DNA from: Parcubacteria group bacterium GW2011_GWB1_40_14
GTDB lineage: Bacteria > Patescibacteriota > Minisyncoccia > Terrybacterales > GWB1-40-14
DNA: 49,050 bases
Assembly (NCBI GenBank): GCA_000996085.1
Contig: LBYG01000008.1
Coordinates: 1-49,050, forward strand
Direction: 5' to 3'
Shown here: positions 42,529-49,050 of the stretch, piece after piece
Numbering within the stretch: the first letter of the stretch is position 1
Layout of the letters: every line of letters starts with the position of its first letter
Notes under the pieces: generated by a model
Databases searched by the model: none
What the model saw: only the letters and a program-made list of their open reading frames with translations
Told to the model about the DNA's origin: nothing
Position numbers and translations under genes: made by a program

Positions 42529-44013
42529 TTACCCGGTCTTCTTATCAAGTAACTCTTTTACAATTTTGGGGTTGGCTTTGCCGCGAGTTACTGCCATAAC
42601 TTTACCGATCAAAAATTGAGTCGCGTTAGGTTTGCCGCTTTTAATATCCTCTACAACTTTGGGGTTTTCTATCAGTATTTGATCTATAATTGTACCGATC
42701 TCTCCTTCATCACTAGTTTGTCCTATATTCTTCTCCTTTATTATTTCGTGGGGGTCCGCACCTGTGCCGAACATTTCGGAAAGAACATCTTTTGCCGCAC
42801 GCGAAGAAAGCTTATCCTGAGCTATAAGCTTAATTAATTCAGCAAAGTCCTCTTGTTTTATAAGTAAATCCCCAATTGAAGATGATTTAGCGACTATAAT
42901 ACCTCGCAGATCACTAAGCATGTAGTTCGTAGTAAGCTTAATTAAGCGCGACGCATCAAATTCTTTATCATCTGCTTCGTACCAGGCCCTAAGTTCGCTT
43001 ATGACCTGCTCAAAATAGTCACCCATCTCTCTGTCTATTACAAAAACTTCTGCGTCTTGCGGCGACAGATCATACTCTGAGATTAACCTGTTCCTGCGTT
43101 TAGCCGGCAATTCAGGCAACATAGCCCGCACGGTATCAAAATACTCTGCAGAAAAACGCATAGGCGGCAAATCGGGTTCGGGAAAATATCTATAATCATG
43201 TGCTTCTTCTTTTTCTCTTTGCGAAAAAGTTACCTGCTTCATGTCGTGCCAGCCGCGTGTCTCCTGAATTACTTTACCGCCGTCATCCAAAACTGCAGCC
43301 TGTCTCTCTATCTCGTAAGCAACAGCTTTTTCAACAGAACGAAGTGAATTTAAATTTTTTACTTCAACTTTTGTGCCGAATTTTTCGGTTCCGACTTTAC
43401 GCAACGATAAATTAACTTCAACGCGCATCTGTCCTTTTTCCATGTTCGCATCCGAAGCTCCTAAATATTTAAGTATCAATTGCAACTCTTCGGCAAAAGC
43501 ACGGGCTTCTTTAGCTGAACGGATATCGGGCTTAGTAACCAATTCCATCAACGGAACCCCGGCGCGATTAAAATCCACATAACTTTCTTTTGCCGCATCC
43601 GGATGCAATAATCTTCCGGTATCTTCTTCAAGATGTATCCGTTCTATTCTTATCTGCTTTTTTTCCTTAGTATCTTCGGGAATAATTTCCAAATGTCCCT
43701 CTCCGCATAGAGGAAGATCGTATTGGGATATCTGATAGCCTTTGGGCAAATCGGGATAAAAATAATTCTTACGGTCAAATTTAGAAAACTCGGTCAGTGT
43801 ACATTTCAGAGCCGCGCCCACGGACTGTACCAACTCCACTGCCTTCTTGTTTATAACCGGAAGGGTTCCGGGGTGCGCTAAACACACCGGACAAACATTT
43901 ACATTAGGATGTTTTTCGTCGGGGTCATTACGGGAAGCGCAAAACATTTTGGTATCTGTTTTGAGCTCCGAATGTATTTCCAGGCCTATAACGGCTTCGT
44001 AAGTGGTATTCAT
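42529..44013 (-). CDS. gatB: Glutamyl/aspartyl-tRNA amidotransferase subunit B
   Basis: 494 residues. EAVIGLEIHSELKTDTKMFC, the zinc-type pair in CPVCLAHPG, YFYPDLPKGYQISQYDLP and DFNRAGVPLMELVT are diagnostic. The C-terminal ~120 residues form the YqeY-like tail. GatB phosphorylates and, with GatA and GatC, amidates misacylated Glu-tRNA-Gln (and Asp-tRNA-Asn). GatA and GatC are not in the window. GAGAG lies about 5 nt before ATG. Confidence 0.97.
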   Translation of the reverse strand: MNTTYEAVIGLEIHSELKTDTKMFCASRNDPDEKHPNVNVCPVCLAHPGTLPVINKKAVELVQSVGAALKCTLTEFSKFDRKNYFYPDLPKGYQISQYDLPLCGEGHLEIIPEDTKEKKQIRIERIHLEEDTGRLLHPDAAKESYVDFNRAGVPLMELVTKPDIRSAKEARAFAEELQLILKYLGASDANMEKGQMRVEVNLSLRKVGTEKFGTKVEVKNLNSLRSVEKAVAYEIERQAAVLDDGGKVIQETRGWHDMKQVTFSQREKEEAHDYRYFPEPDLPPMRFSAEYFDTVRAMLPELPAKRRNRLISEYDLSPQDAEVFVIDREMGDYFEQVISELRAWYEADDKEFDASRLIKLTTNYMLSDLRGIIVAKSSSIGDLLIKQEDFAELIKLIAQDKLSSRAAKDVLSEMFGTGADPHEIIKEKNIGQTSDEGEIGTIIDQILIENPKVVEDIKSGKPNATQFLIGKVMAVTRGKANPKIVKELLDKKTG

Positions 44014-44032
44014 GATTACTCTCTATTATGTA

Positions 44033-44063
44033 AAAAACGGCCTGCAATTGCAAACCGTTTTTT
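44033..44063. terminator. Terminator between gatB and the pilin-like gene
   Basis: AAAACGG.CCTGCAA / TTGCAAACCGTTTT, then TTTCG; T-runs on both strands. Confidence 0.7.
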
Positions 44064-44086
44064 CGTTAATGATCCAAAAACTTTCT

Positions 44087-44446
44087 TTAACAAGACGTTG
44101 CGGTAAACCCTCCGCTGCTTACAATGTTTACAACTACCAAAACCAATCCTTTAGCAAGCAAAGCCACAATAATACCTATTATGCCGTAAAGTATATATTG
44201 TCTAGCCTGCTTTGTCTTATCTTCACTGCCTCCTCCGGTCAAAAACAAAAACGCTGCATACAATAATATTATGACGGCAAGAATCATTATGACTGTGAAC
44301 AATAAATTAGTGGCCGTACAAATCAAATTGAAAAAATCATCAAGATCAGTAGCTATAGCAGGCGGAGATTGAACCGTAACAGCTAAAACGGTCGAAACTG
44401 GAGCAAAAGTCAAACCCAACGGTATAAAACGTAAAAATTTATTCAT
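44087..44446 (-). CDS. TrbC/VirB2-like pilin or small membrane protein
   Basis: 119 residues: signal peptide (to ~22, LAVTVQS), then two transmembrane helices (about 50-70 and 85-108) separated by GGGSEDKTKQARQYILYG. This pattern of helix, GGG-x-x-K-x-(A/K)R, helix is that of TrbC/VirB2-type subunits and similar small membrane proteins abundant in Parcubacteria. No other conjugation genes are nearby, so a role in a conjugative pore is not supported; a surface fibre or membrane scaffold is possible. Confidence 0.75.
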   Translation of the reverse strand: MNKFLRFIPLGLTFAPVSTVLAVTVQSPPAIATDLDDFFNLICTATNLLFTVIMILAVIILLYAAFLFLTGGGSEDKTKQARQYILYGIIGIIVALLAKGLVLVVVNIVSSGGFTATSC

Positions 44447-44502
44447 ATAATGCTTATTTCTTAAGCCCTCACCCCCTTTCTAATATATTTTTATATTATC
44501 AT

Positions 44503-44536
44503 ACAAAAAACGGTTTGCCTAATACAAACCGTTTTA
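44503..44536 (-). terminator. Terminator after the Nudix gene
   Basis: AAACGGTTTG pairs with CAAACCGTTT, minus-strand TTTTTTG. Confidence 0.75.
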
Positions 44537-44542
44537 TTTTAG

Positions 44543-45076
44543 TTAGGGTCTTAATGGAAATATTTTTTCCGCATCATCAAATAATTTAAGAATATCAAGT
44601 TCGTTGCACCATATTGGTTCTAGCCCCGGATTCTCTAACCACTCTTCTTCTGATACCTCGCCTTCTTGATATCTTGCTGTAAACCAAACATGTTCTTCCA
44701 ATTCTGCGCGGGTAAACCAGGCAATGTCTTGTGCTTTTTCCTTATTTCTATCTATTTTGCCCAAATATACAGATGCATATATCCGCCAGACGTGATAATT
44801 ATCGTTCACACGACCGCAAAATCGGACCGTTCTTTCCTGATGTATCATATATAATTGAATTGCTCTTAAGCCGGTCTTCTCTTTTAATTCTCTGCGCGCA
44901 GCCGACTTAAATTCTTTTTCTGTCGGATTCAATTTGACTAGATCAGCATGACCCGAGGGAAGCGTCCATTCATAAGGAGGCTTTGTGCTCTTAATGAGCA
45001 GGATCTGAGAACGCAACGCTTCTTCTCTGGTAACAATTATTCCAACACTGGTATGATCACAGACCGTTTTTGACAT
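44543..45076 (-). CDS. Nudix hydrolase, end of the thymidylate cluster
   Basis: 177 residues from ATG 45074-45076, which lies 1 nt after the stop of the tmk-like gene at 45078; a longer frame to 45115 is possible but overlaps it. Nudix box PSGHADLVKLNPTEKEFKSA followed by RRELKEKTGL, where one Glu of the EE pair is Lys and the spacing is one residue off. The substrate is unknown. Position at the end of a thymidylate and folate cluster fits nucleotide clean-up, for example dUTP- or oxidised-nucleotide-type substrates, but this is only inference. Confidence 0.8.
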   Translation of the reverse strand: MSKTVCDHTSVGIIVTREEALRSQILLIKSTKPPYEWTLPSGHADLVKLNPTEKEFKSAARRELKEKTGLRAIQLYMIHQERTVRFCGRVNDNYHVWRIYASVYLGKIDRNKEKAQDIAWFTRAELEEHVWFTARYQEGEVSEEEWLENPGLEPIWCNELDILKLFDDAEKIFPLRP

Positions 45077-45077
45077 A

Positions 45078-45731
45078 TCAAAGCTCGCGCAAAAATCTCT
45101 GATGTTTAATAGCAATTATCAATTCAAGATATTGAATGATCTGACCAAAGACTTCTTCAGGAGATTTGTTACCGTCAACAATACGCACACCCGAAGTACT
45201 GAACATATTTGCCAAAACAAAATAATTAGATCTAACCTTTCGTAAGATATCCTGTTTCTCAAAAAGATGCCGCTCTATAGGCAAACGGCTTATTGCGATC
45301 TCAACCGGAAGATCAAGAATAATTGTTAAATCGGGGAACAAGAAACCGTCTTGCTTATCCAAAAATGTTTTTATTGGAACCTTTGAGGTTGCGGCGCCAT
45401 AGGCCACAGTAGAAAAAGCGTATCTTTCTGTAACTTCTGCTATGCCCGCCGCAAGATTGGGTTCAATTTCCTGTTCTAGATGTTCTCTGCGGTTATCTAT
45501 AAAAAGATACTGGATCTCTTCAGGGGATCTTTCTTCAGCCTTTCTATAAACAATTCTGTCCAGTCGTTCGTAGGTTTGACTACCTAATCCATTCCAGGGT
45601 TCTTGCGTTTTTATAACAGTAAAACCACGTTCTTTTAACCATAAACATATATTTATCGCTTGTGTTTCTTTTCCTGCGCCATCCATACCCTCTAAAGCAA
45701 TAAAAAGTCCTGTATAGGGATTGGGCTGCAT
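45078..45731 (-). CDS. Thymidylate kinase-like protein (copy 1)
   Basis: 217 residues. P-loop LEGMDGAGKETQ (with E after GK where T/S is usual), YLFIDNRREHLEQEI, VTERYAFSTVAYG and the LDLPVEIAISRL lid region follow the thymidylate kinase pattern, dTMP to dTDP. Compared with standard Tmk the P-loop is altered. A paralogue lies at 47230-47910. AGGAGAA lies 7 nt upstream of the ATG. It is directly after folA and before the Nudix gene, all minus strand. Confidence 0.82.
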   Translation of the reverse strand: MQPNPYTGLFIALEGMDGAGKETQAINICLWLKERGFTVIKTQEPWNGLGSQTYERLDRIVYRKAEERSPEEIQYLFIDNRREHLEQEIEPNLAAGIAEVTERYAFSTVAYGAATSKVPIKTFLDKQDGFLFPDLTIILDLPVEIAISRLPIERHLFEKQDILRKVRSNYFVLANMFSTSGVRIVDGNKSPEEVFGQIIQYLELIIAIKHQRFLREL

Positions 45732-45808
45732 TAAGATTCTCCTATTCTTTTTTCAAATTGCTATAAAGCTTTAACCTAAAAGTATCACCAAAATTATTTC
45801 CGGTCAAT

Positions 45809-45834
45809 TAAAAACCATCCTTACGGATGGTCAT
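45809..45834 (-). terminator. Terminator between folA and the tmk-like copy 1
   Basis: AACCATCC TTAC GGATGGTT, then TTTTAATTG on the minus strand. Confidence 0.65.
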
Positions 45835-45861
45835 AAAACTATTTACTTGTTTATTTATCGA

Positions 45862-46407
45862 TCAAGAATTCTGGCTGATCTTCTCATACAACAAGAAAGA
45901 AAAAGGCCATGAAGCTTCCGGGCTAATTGGAAAATCCATACGGCTTACTTCCTGCCATTTAGTGATATCAAATTCCGGAAAAAAAGTATCACCTGCAAAT
46001 ACATTATCAATTACGGTCAGATATAACCTATCGGCAAATCGAAGCGCTTGTTTAAAAATGCTTTCTCCGCCGATAATAAATATTTCTTCTTCGTTTTTTG
46101 AGATATCAATTGCGCTTTCCAAAGAACCTACTACGGTACAGCCCAAAGCGCTGTAAGATTCGCTTGTGGTTACAATAATATTCACTCGTCCAGGCAACGC
46201 TTTTCCAATAGATTCATAAGTCTTGCGCCCCATAATAACAGCGTGTCCTAAGGTAAGCGATTTAAAGCGCGCAAGATCCTGTGGCAATTTCCACGGCAAA
46301 CTATTATTCTTTCCTATAACCCTATTTTTATCCATCGCGGCTATAAGTGAAATAATGATTCGACGTTGCTCACCATAAATCATTCGACTTTGCTCATGAT
46401 AAATCAT
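45862..46407 (-). CDS. folA: Dihydrofolate reductase with repeat-derived N-terminal tail
   Basis: 181 residues. [35 protein letters not shown] and [15 protein letters not shown] are the DHFR core; it reduces dihydrofolate made by thymidylate synthase. The first 16 residues ([16 protein letters not shown]) come from a 24-bp tandem duplication and have no DHFR counterpart. The ATG overlaps the thyA stop as ATGA (46404-46407), so translation is coupled. If the tail is not used, the next start is an internal ATG at about residue 9. Confidence 0.94.
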   Translation of the reverse strand: MIYHEQSRMIYGEQRRIIISLIAAMDKNRVIGKNNSLPWKLPQDLARFKSLTLGHAVIMGRKTYESIGKALPGRVNIIVTTSESYSALGCTVVGSLESAIDISKNEEEIFIIGGESIFKQALRFADRLYLTVIDNVFAGDTFFPEFDITKWQEVSRMDFPISPEASWPFSFLLYEKISQNS

Positions 46408-47246
46408 ATGGCTATCGGCGCTTTAATGCTCGGGTGAGGATCATAACCTACAAGCTTAAAATCTTCGTATTTAAAGTCAAAAATAGATCTAATTGCAGGA
46501 TTCAATTCCATAAGAGGTAATGGTCGCGGCTCTCTTGAAAGTTGCAGATCAACCTGATTCGTATGGTTAAGATATATATGAACATCGCCAAATGTATGAA
46601 CAAATTCACCCGGCTTAAGATCAGTTACTTGAGCTATCATCATCATTAAAAGAGCGTAACTTGCGATATTAAATGGAACGCCCAAAAATACATCCGCACT
46701 CCGCTGGTACAACTGACAACTAAGTTTACCGTTCACTACGTAAAACTGAAATAAAGTATGGCACGGCGGAAGCGCAACTTGATCCGCTTCCTTTGGATTC
46801 CAGCCGGTTAAAATCAACCTACGGCTATTTGGGTGTTGCTTGATTGCATTTATCAACCAGCTAATCTGATCAAAACCGTCCTTGGCATAAGTGCCGTCAG
46901 GCAAAAGTGTAGCGCCAAAATTACGCCATTGATGACCGTATACCGGACCCAAATCTCCTTCGGAACGACCAAATTTAGCACACGCTTCTTGAGTCGCCCA
47001 TTCGTTCCAAATACTAACGCCCCGCTCCTTTAACCATTGGTTATCTGTTTTCCCTTCCAAAAACCAAAGCAATTCGTAAATGATAGATTTAAGGTGCATT
47101 TTCTTTGTGGTCAGAAGAGGAAATCCTTCGGAAAGATCAAAACGCAATTGACGTCCAAATACGCTTTTGGTGCCGGTACCGGTGCGATCGTCTTTAATAA
47201 CACCGTTATCTTTTATATCTTGAAGCAAATTAAGATACTGTTTCAT
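46404..47246 (-). CDS. thyA: Thymidylate synthase ThyA
   Basis: 280 residues from ATG 47244-47246, with GGAGG 11 nt upstream. [23 protein letters not shown], the catalytic Cys in [10 protein letters not shown], the NIASYALLM block and [13 protein letters not shown] are all present. It methylates dUMP to dTMP, making dihydrofolate. Overlaps the upstream tmk-like gene by 17 nt and folA by 4 nt, a tightly packed operon. Confidence 0.97.
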   Translation of the reverse strand: MKQYLNLLQDIKDNGVIKDDRTGTGTKSVFGRQLRFDLSEGFPLLTTKKMHLKSIIYELLWFLEGKTDNQWLKERGVSIWNEWATQEACAKFGRSEGDLGPVYGHQWRNFGATLLPDGTYAKDGFDQISWLINAIKQHPNSRRLILTGWNPKEADQVALPPCHTLFQFYVVNGKLSCQLYQRSADVFLGVPFNIASYALLMMMIAQVTDLKPGEFVHTFGDVHIYLNHTNQVDLQLSREPRPLPLMELNPAIRSIFDFKYEDFKLVGYDPHPSIKAPIAI

Positions 47247-47910
47247 ACCCAAAGGCCTCCTTTTTCTCTTTTATTATTTTTTCAATTTGCGGTTTTAGTG
47301 ACGCAAAAACCTCTTCAGGGCTTTTGGCGCCATCAATTATTACTGTTTTAACATTATCAAACATTATTGCAAGAGAAAGATAACTTTGCCTGACTTTTTC
47401 TAAAATAACGCTCTCCTCAAAAACATCTGCTTTCTTATCCAAACGTCTTACTGCTTCTTCTGCAGATATGTCTATTATTAAAGTGAGGTCGGGAAAAATA
47501 AAATTAGGAATAAGTTCATGCGCTTTCCATAATTCTTCAAAATTTCCGCCTCCGGTTGCGGGTCCATATGCCAAAGTAGATAAAAAATATCTTTCACATA
47601 TAACAACATTCTCAGAACCATTTTTCAAATAAGGAATTATCTCGTGTTCAAGATGTCTTGCGCGGTTATCTATAAAAAGTTTTTGTATCTTCGCATAATC
47701 GGCTGATTCCTCGCGTTTAATAATCTTCTTCAAGAGATCGTCATCGGCATTCATTTCACCCCACCATGGTTCTTGTGTAAAATACGCCTTAAAACCCAGC
47801 CCATTAACATAGGATTGTATAAATTCTCCTTGGGTATGTTTACCTGAGCGGTCTATTCCTTCTAAAGCGATAAAAATTCCCAGATAAGAATTAATCATAT
47901 ATTTCATCAT
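47230..47910 (-). CDS. Thymidylate kinase-like protein (copy 2)
   Basis: 226 residues. P-loop [43 protein letters not shown] and [20 protein letters not shown] are thymidylate kinase-like. It is a clear paralogue of 45078-45731. Its stop overlaps thyA. One copy may be the true Tmk and the other act on a related nucleotide, or both may be needed; sequence alone does not say. Confidence 0.85.
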   Translation of the reverse strand: MMKYMINSYLGIFIALEGIDRSGKHTQGEFIQSYVNGLGFKAYFTQEPWWGEMNADDDLLKKIIKREESADYAKIQKLFIDNRARHLEHEIIPYLKNGSENVVICERYFLSTLAYGPATGGGNFEELWKAHELIPNFIFPDLTLIIDISAEEAVRRLDKKADVFEESVILEKVRQSYLSLAIMFDNVKTVIIDGAKSPEEVFASLKPQIEKIIKEKKEAFGYETVS

Positions 47911-47913
47911 ATA

Positions 47914-47968
47914 ACAAAATAGCCCCGAAGTCCGTCTCCGTCGGCTGACGGATAGTGAATTCGGGGCT
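47914..47968 (-). terminator. Terminator after rplK
   Basis: AGCCCCGAA pairs with TTCGGGGCT, inner arms CCGTC / GACGG, ATTTTG on the minus strand. Confidence 0.7.
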
Positions 47969-47984
47969 GTATTTATACAAAATC

Positions 47985-48407
47985 CTATTCAACAGTAATA
48001 CCCATGCTTCTTGCTGTTCCTTCTATTATTTTAGAGGCGGCGTCGACATTATTGGTATTGAGATCGGGCATCTTATCTTCGGCTATTTTTCTTATCTGTG
48101 CCTTGCTAACTTTACCAACTTTATTCTTATTGGGTACGCCGGAACCCTTATCAACTCCGGCCGCTTTACGCAAAAGATCCGAAGCCGGAGGGGTCTTTAA
48201 TTTCATTTCAAAGGTTCTATCTTCGAAAACAGTTACTTCAACGGGTATTATTGAGCCCATTTTATCCCTTGTCCCTTCGTTGAATTTAGATACAAAATCT
48301 TGGATATTTAATCCGTGAGGACCCAAAGCGGTACCAACTGGAGGCGCTGGAGTAGCCTGCCCTGCGGGTATTTGCAATTTAATAATTATCTTAATTGGTT
48401 TAGCCAT
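47985..48407 (-). CDS. rplK: Ribosomal protein uL11
   Basis: 140 residues: [59 protein letters not shown] and the GTARSMGI end are diagnostic. It forms the factor-binding stalk base of the 50S subunit. Downstream of nusG as usual, but the gene is followed by a terminator and not by rplA. Confidence 0.98.
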   Translation of the reverse strand: MAKPIKIIIKLQIPAGQATPAPPVGTALGPHGLNIQDFVSKFNEGTRDKMGSIIPVEVTVFEDRTFEMKLKTPPASDLLRKAAGVDKGSGVPNKNKVGKVSKAQIRKIAEDKMPDLNTNNVDAASKIIEGTARSMGITVE

Positions 48408-48479
48408 AGTAAAAACTAAAAATTAAAAGCGAAAAAGTAAAAAGATTAGTTGGTCGCCCACAACGACCTTTATTATTAA

Positions 48480-49025
48480 CTATATTCTCTTAATCTGCAA
48501 GTAGTCTAATTCGACCGGCGTCTCTCTGCCGAACATTGAAACTAACACCTTAACCTTACCTCGAGCTTCATCTACTTCATCCACCTTACCGTCAAAATCT
48601 TTAAATGGACCGTCATTTATACGTACCGCATCACCAATATTAACATCAACTTTATATTTTGGTTCTTCAACGCCCATTCTTTTCATCAAAGCATCAACTT
48701 CTTCCTGAGAAAGCGGGGTCGGAGTGGTGCCTGAGCCGACAAAACCCGTAACACGTGGCGTGTTACGTGCAACGTACCAAGAATCGTCTGTCACTATCAT
48801 TTCTACAAGCACGTAGCCGGGATAAATTCTTTCTTCAACCATCTTACGTTTACTGTTTTTTATTTGGATCCTTTTCTCCTTTGGAACTATAACTTGAAAA
48901 ATTTTATCTTCCATGCCCAAAGATTCGATACGTTGCTTTAAATTTCGTGCAACAGCATCTTCATAGCCGGAATAAGTATGCAACGCATACCAATGTTTCT
49001 CTTGTGTTATTGTTTGTTTGGGCAT
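48480..49025 (-). CDS. nusG: Transcription antitermination factor NusG
   Basis: 181 residues. The NGN domain (HWYALHTYSGYEDAVARNLK, YPGYVLVEMIVTDDSWYVARN, VTGFVGSG) and the KOW motif (IGDAVRINDGPFKDFDGKVD, DYLQIKRI) are complete. It binds RNA polymerase and the ribosome and couples transcription to translation. secE would be expected upstream, beyond the window. Confidence 0.98.
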   Translation of the reverse strand: MPKQTITQEKHWYALHTYSGYEDAVARNLKQRIESLGMEDKIFQVIVPKEKRIQIKNSKRKMVEERIYPGYVLVEMIVTDDSWYVARNTPRVTGFVGSGTTPTPLSQEEVDALMKRMGVEEPKYKVDVNIGDAVRINDGPFKDFDGKVDEVDEARGKVKVLVSMFGRETPVELDYLQIKRI

Positions 49026-49050
49026 GACAAAACTAAAATTAAAACTAAAA

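Overview
The window looks like part of a Candidate Phyla Radiation genome (Patescibacteria, probably Parcubacteria-like). The evidence is a compact AT-rich gene set, a 16S rRNA gene not followed by 23S, a threonyl-tRNA synthetase without its TGS domain, a NusB-Nudix fusion, rplK followed by a terminator instead of rplA, and many small uncharacterised membrane or cysteine-rich proteins. Gaps between genes are packed with palindromic repeats. This assignment is inferred from gene content and rRNA character, not from a database search.

Layout. 1-2907: response regulator (cut by the window edge) and a membrane sensor histidine kinase. 2908-6900: repeat-dense stretch with small unknown genes, a very basic 38-residue micro-ORF with its own promoter and terminator, tRNA-Ile(GAT), and a broken murJ. 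6884-10594: HAMP-domain membrane sensor, DEAD-box RNA helicase, anchored surface protein. 10902-16285: accessory island of uncharacterised proteins, including tandem paralogues, a 14-cysteine protein overlapping a helix-turn-helix protein, three proteins with similar C-terminal tails, and small membrane proteins. 16628-19043: a stand-alone 16S rRNA unit with processing stem, terminator and upstream promoter. 19297-22352: HAD phosphatase, two related HExxH membrane proteins, an HD-domain protein. 22586-25212: Nudix, trmD, khpA, rpsP. 25445-30763: ftsH, an SPFH/prohibitin gene, and a second ftsH. 30923-34829: hypothetical protein, rnc, nusB-nudix, rpmF, hypothetical protein, rnhB. 35074-42204: dnaE, thrS and miaA on the plus strand. 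42529-49025: gatB, a pilin-like protein, a thymidylate cluster (tmk-like, thyA, folA, tmk-like, nudix), rplK and nusG.

The most striking observation is a family of five 127-134 bp palindromic elements. Each is flanked by direct TTGA copies, and in every case the gene-proximal TTGA is the start of a -35 hexamer with a -10-like hexamer 16-18 bp further on. The promoters lead to five different units: a hypothetical gene, another hypothetical gene, the 16S unit, an HExxH protein, and rpsP. This suggests an element that targets or rebuilds -35 boxes. Second, a palindromic repeat of a family also found between dnaE and thrS is inserted at the tip of helix h6 of the 16S rRNA gene. Third, two distant intergenic regions (23885-24064 and 34861-35000) share a multi-stem architecture with conserved unpaired motifs and compensating stem changes, the hallmark of a structured RNA or structured mobile element.

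Repeats also invade coding sequence: miaA, trmD, folA, a proline-rich small protein and the cysteine-rich protein all carry repeat-derived residues. The 16S gene and murJ both seem to lack internal segments (about 110 and 180 nt). They may be real lesions or collapsed assembly, and read mapping would decide.
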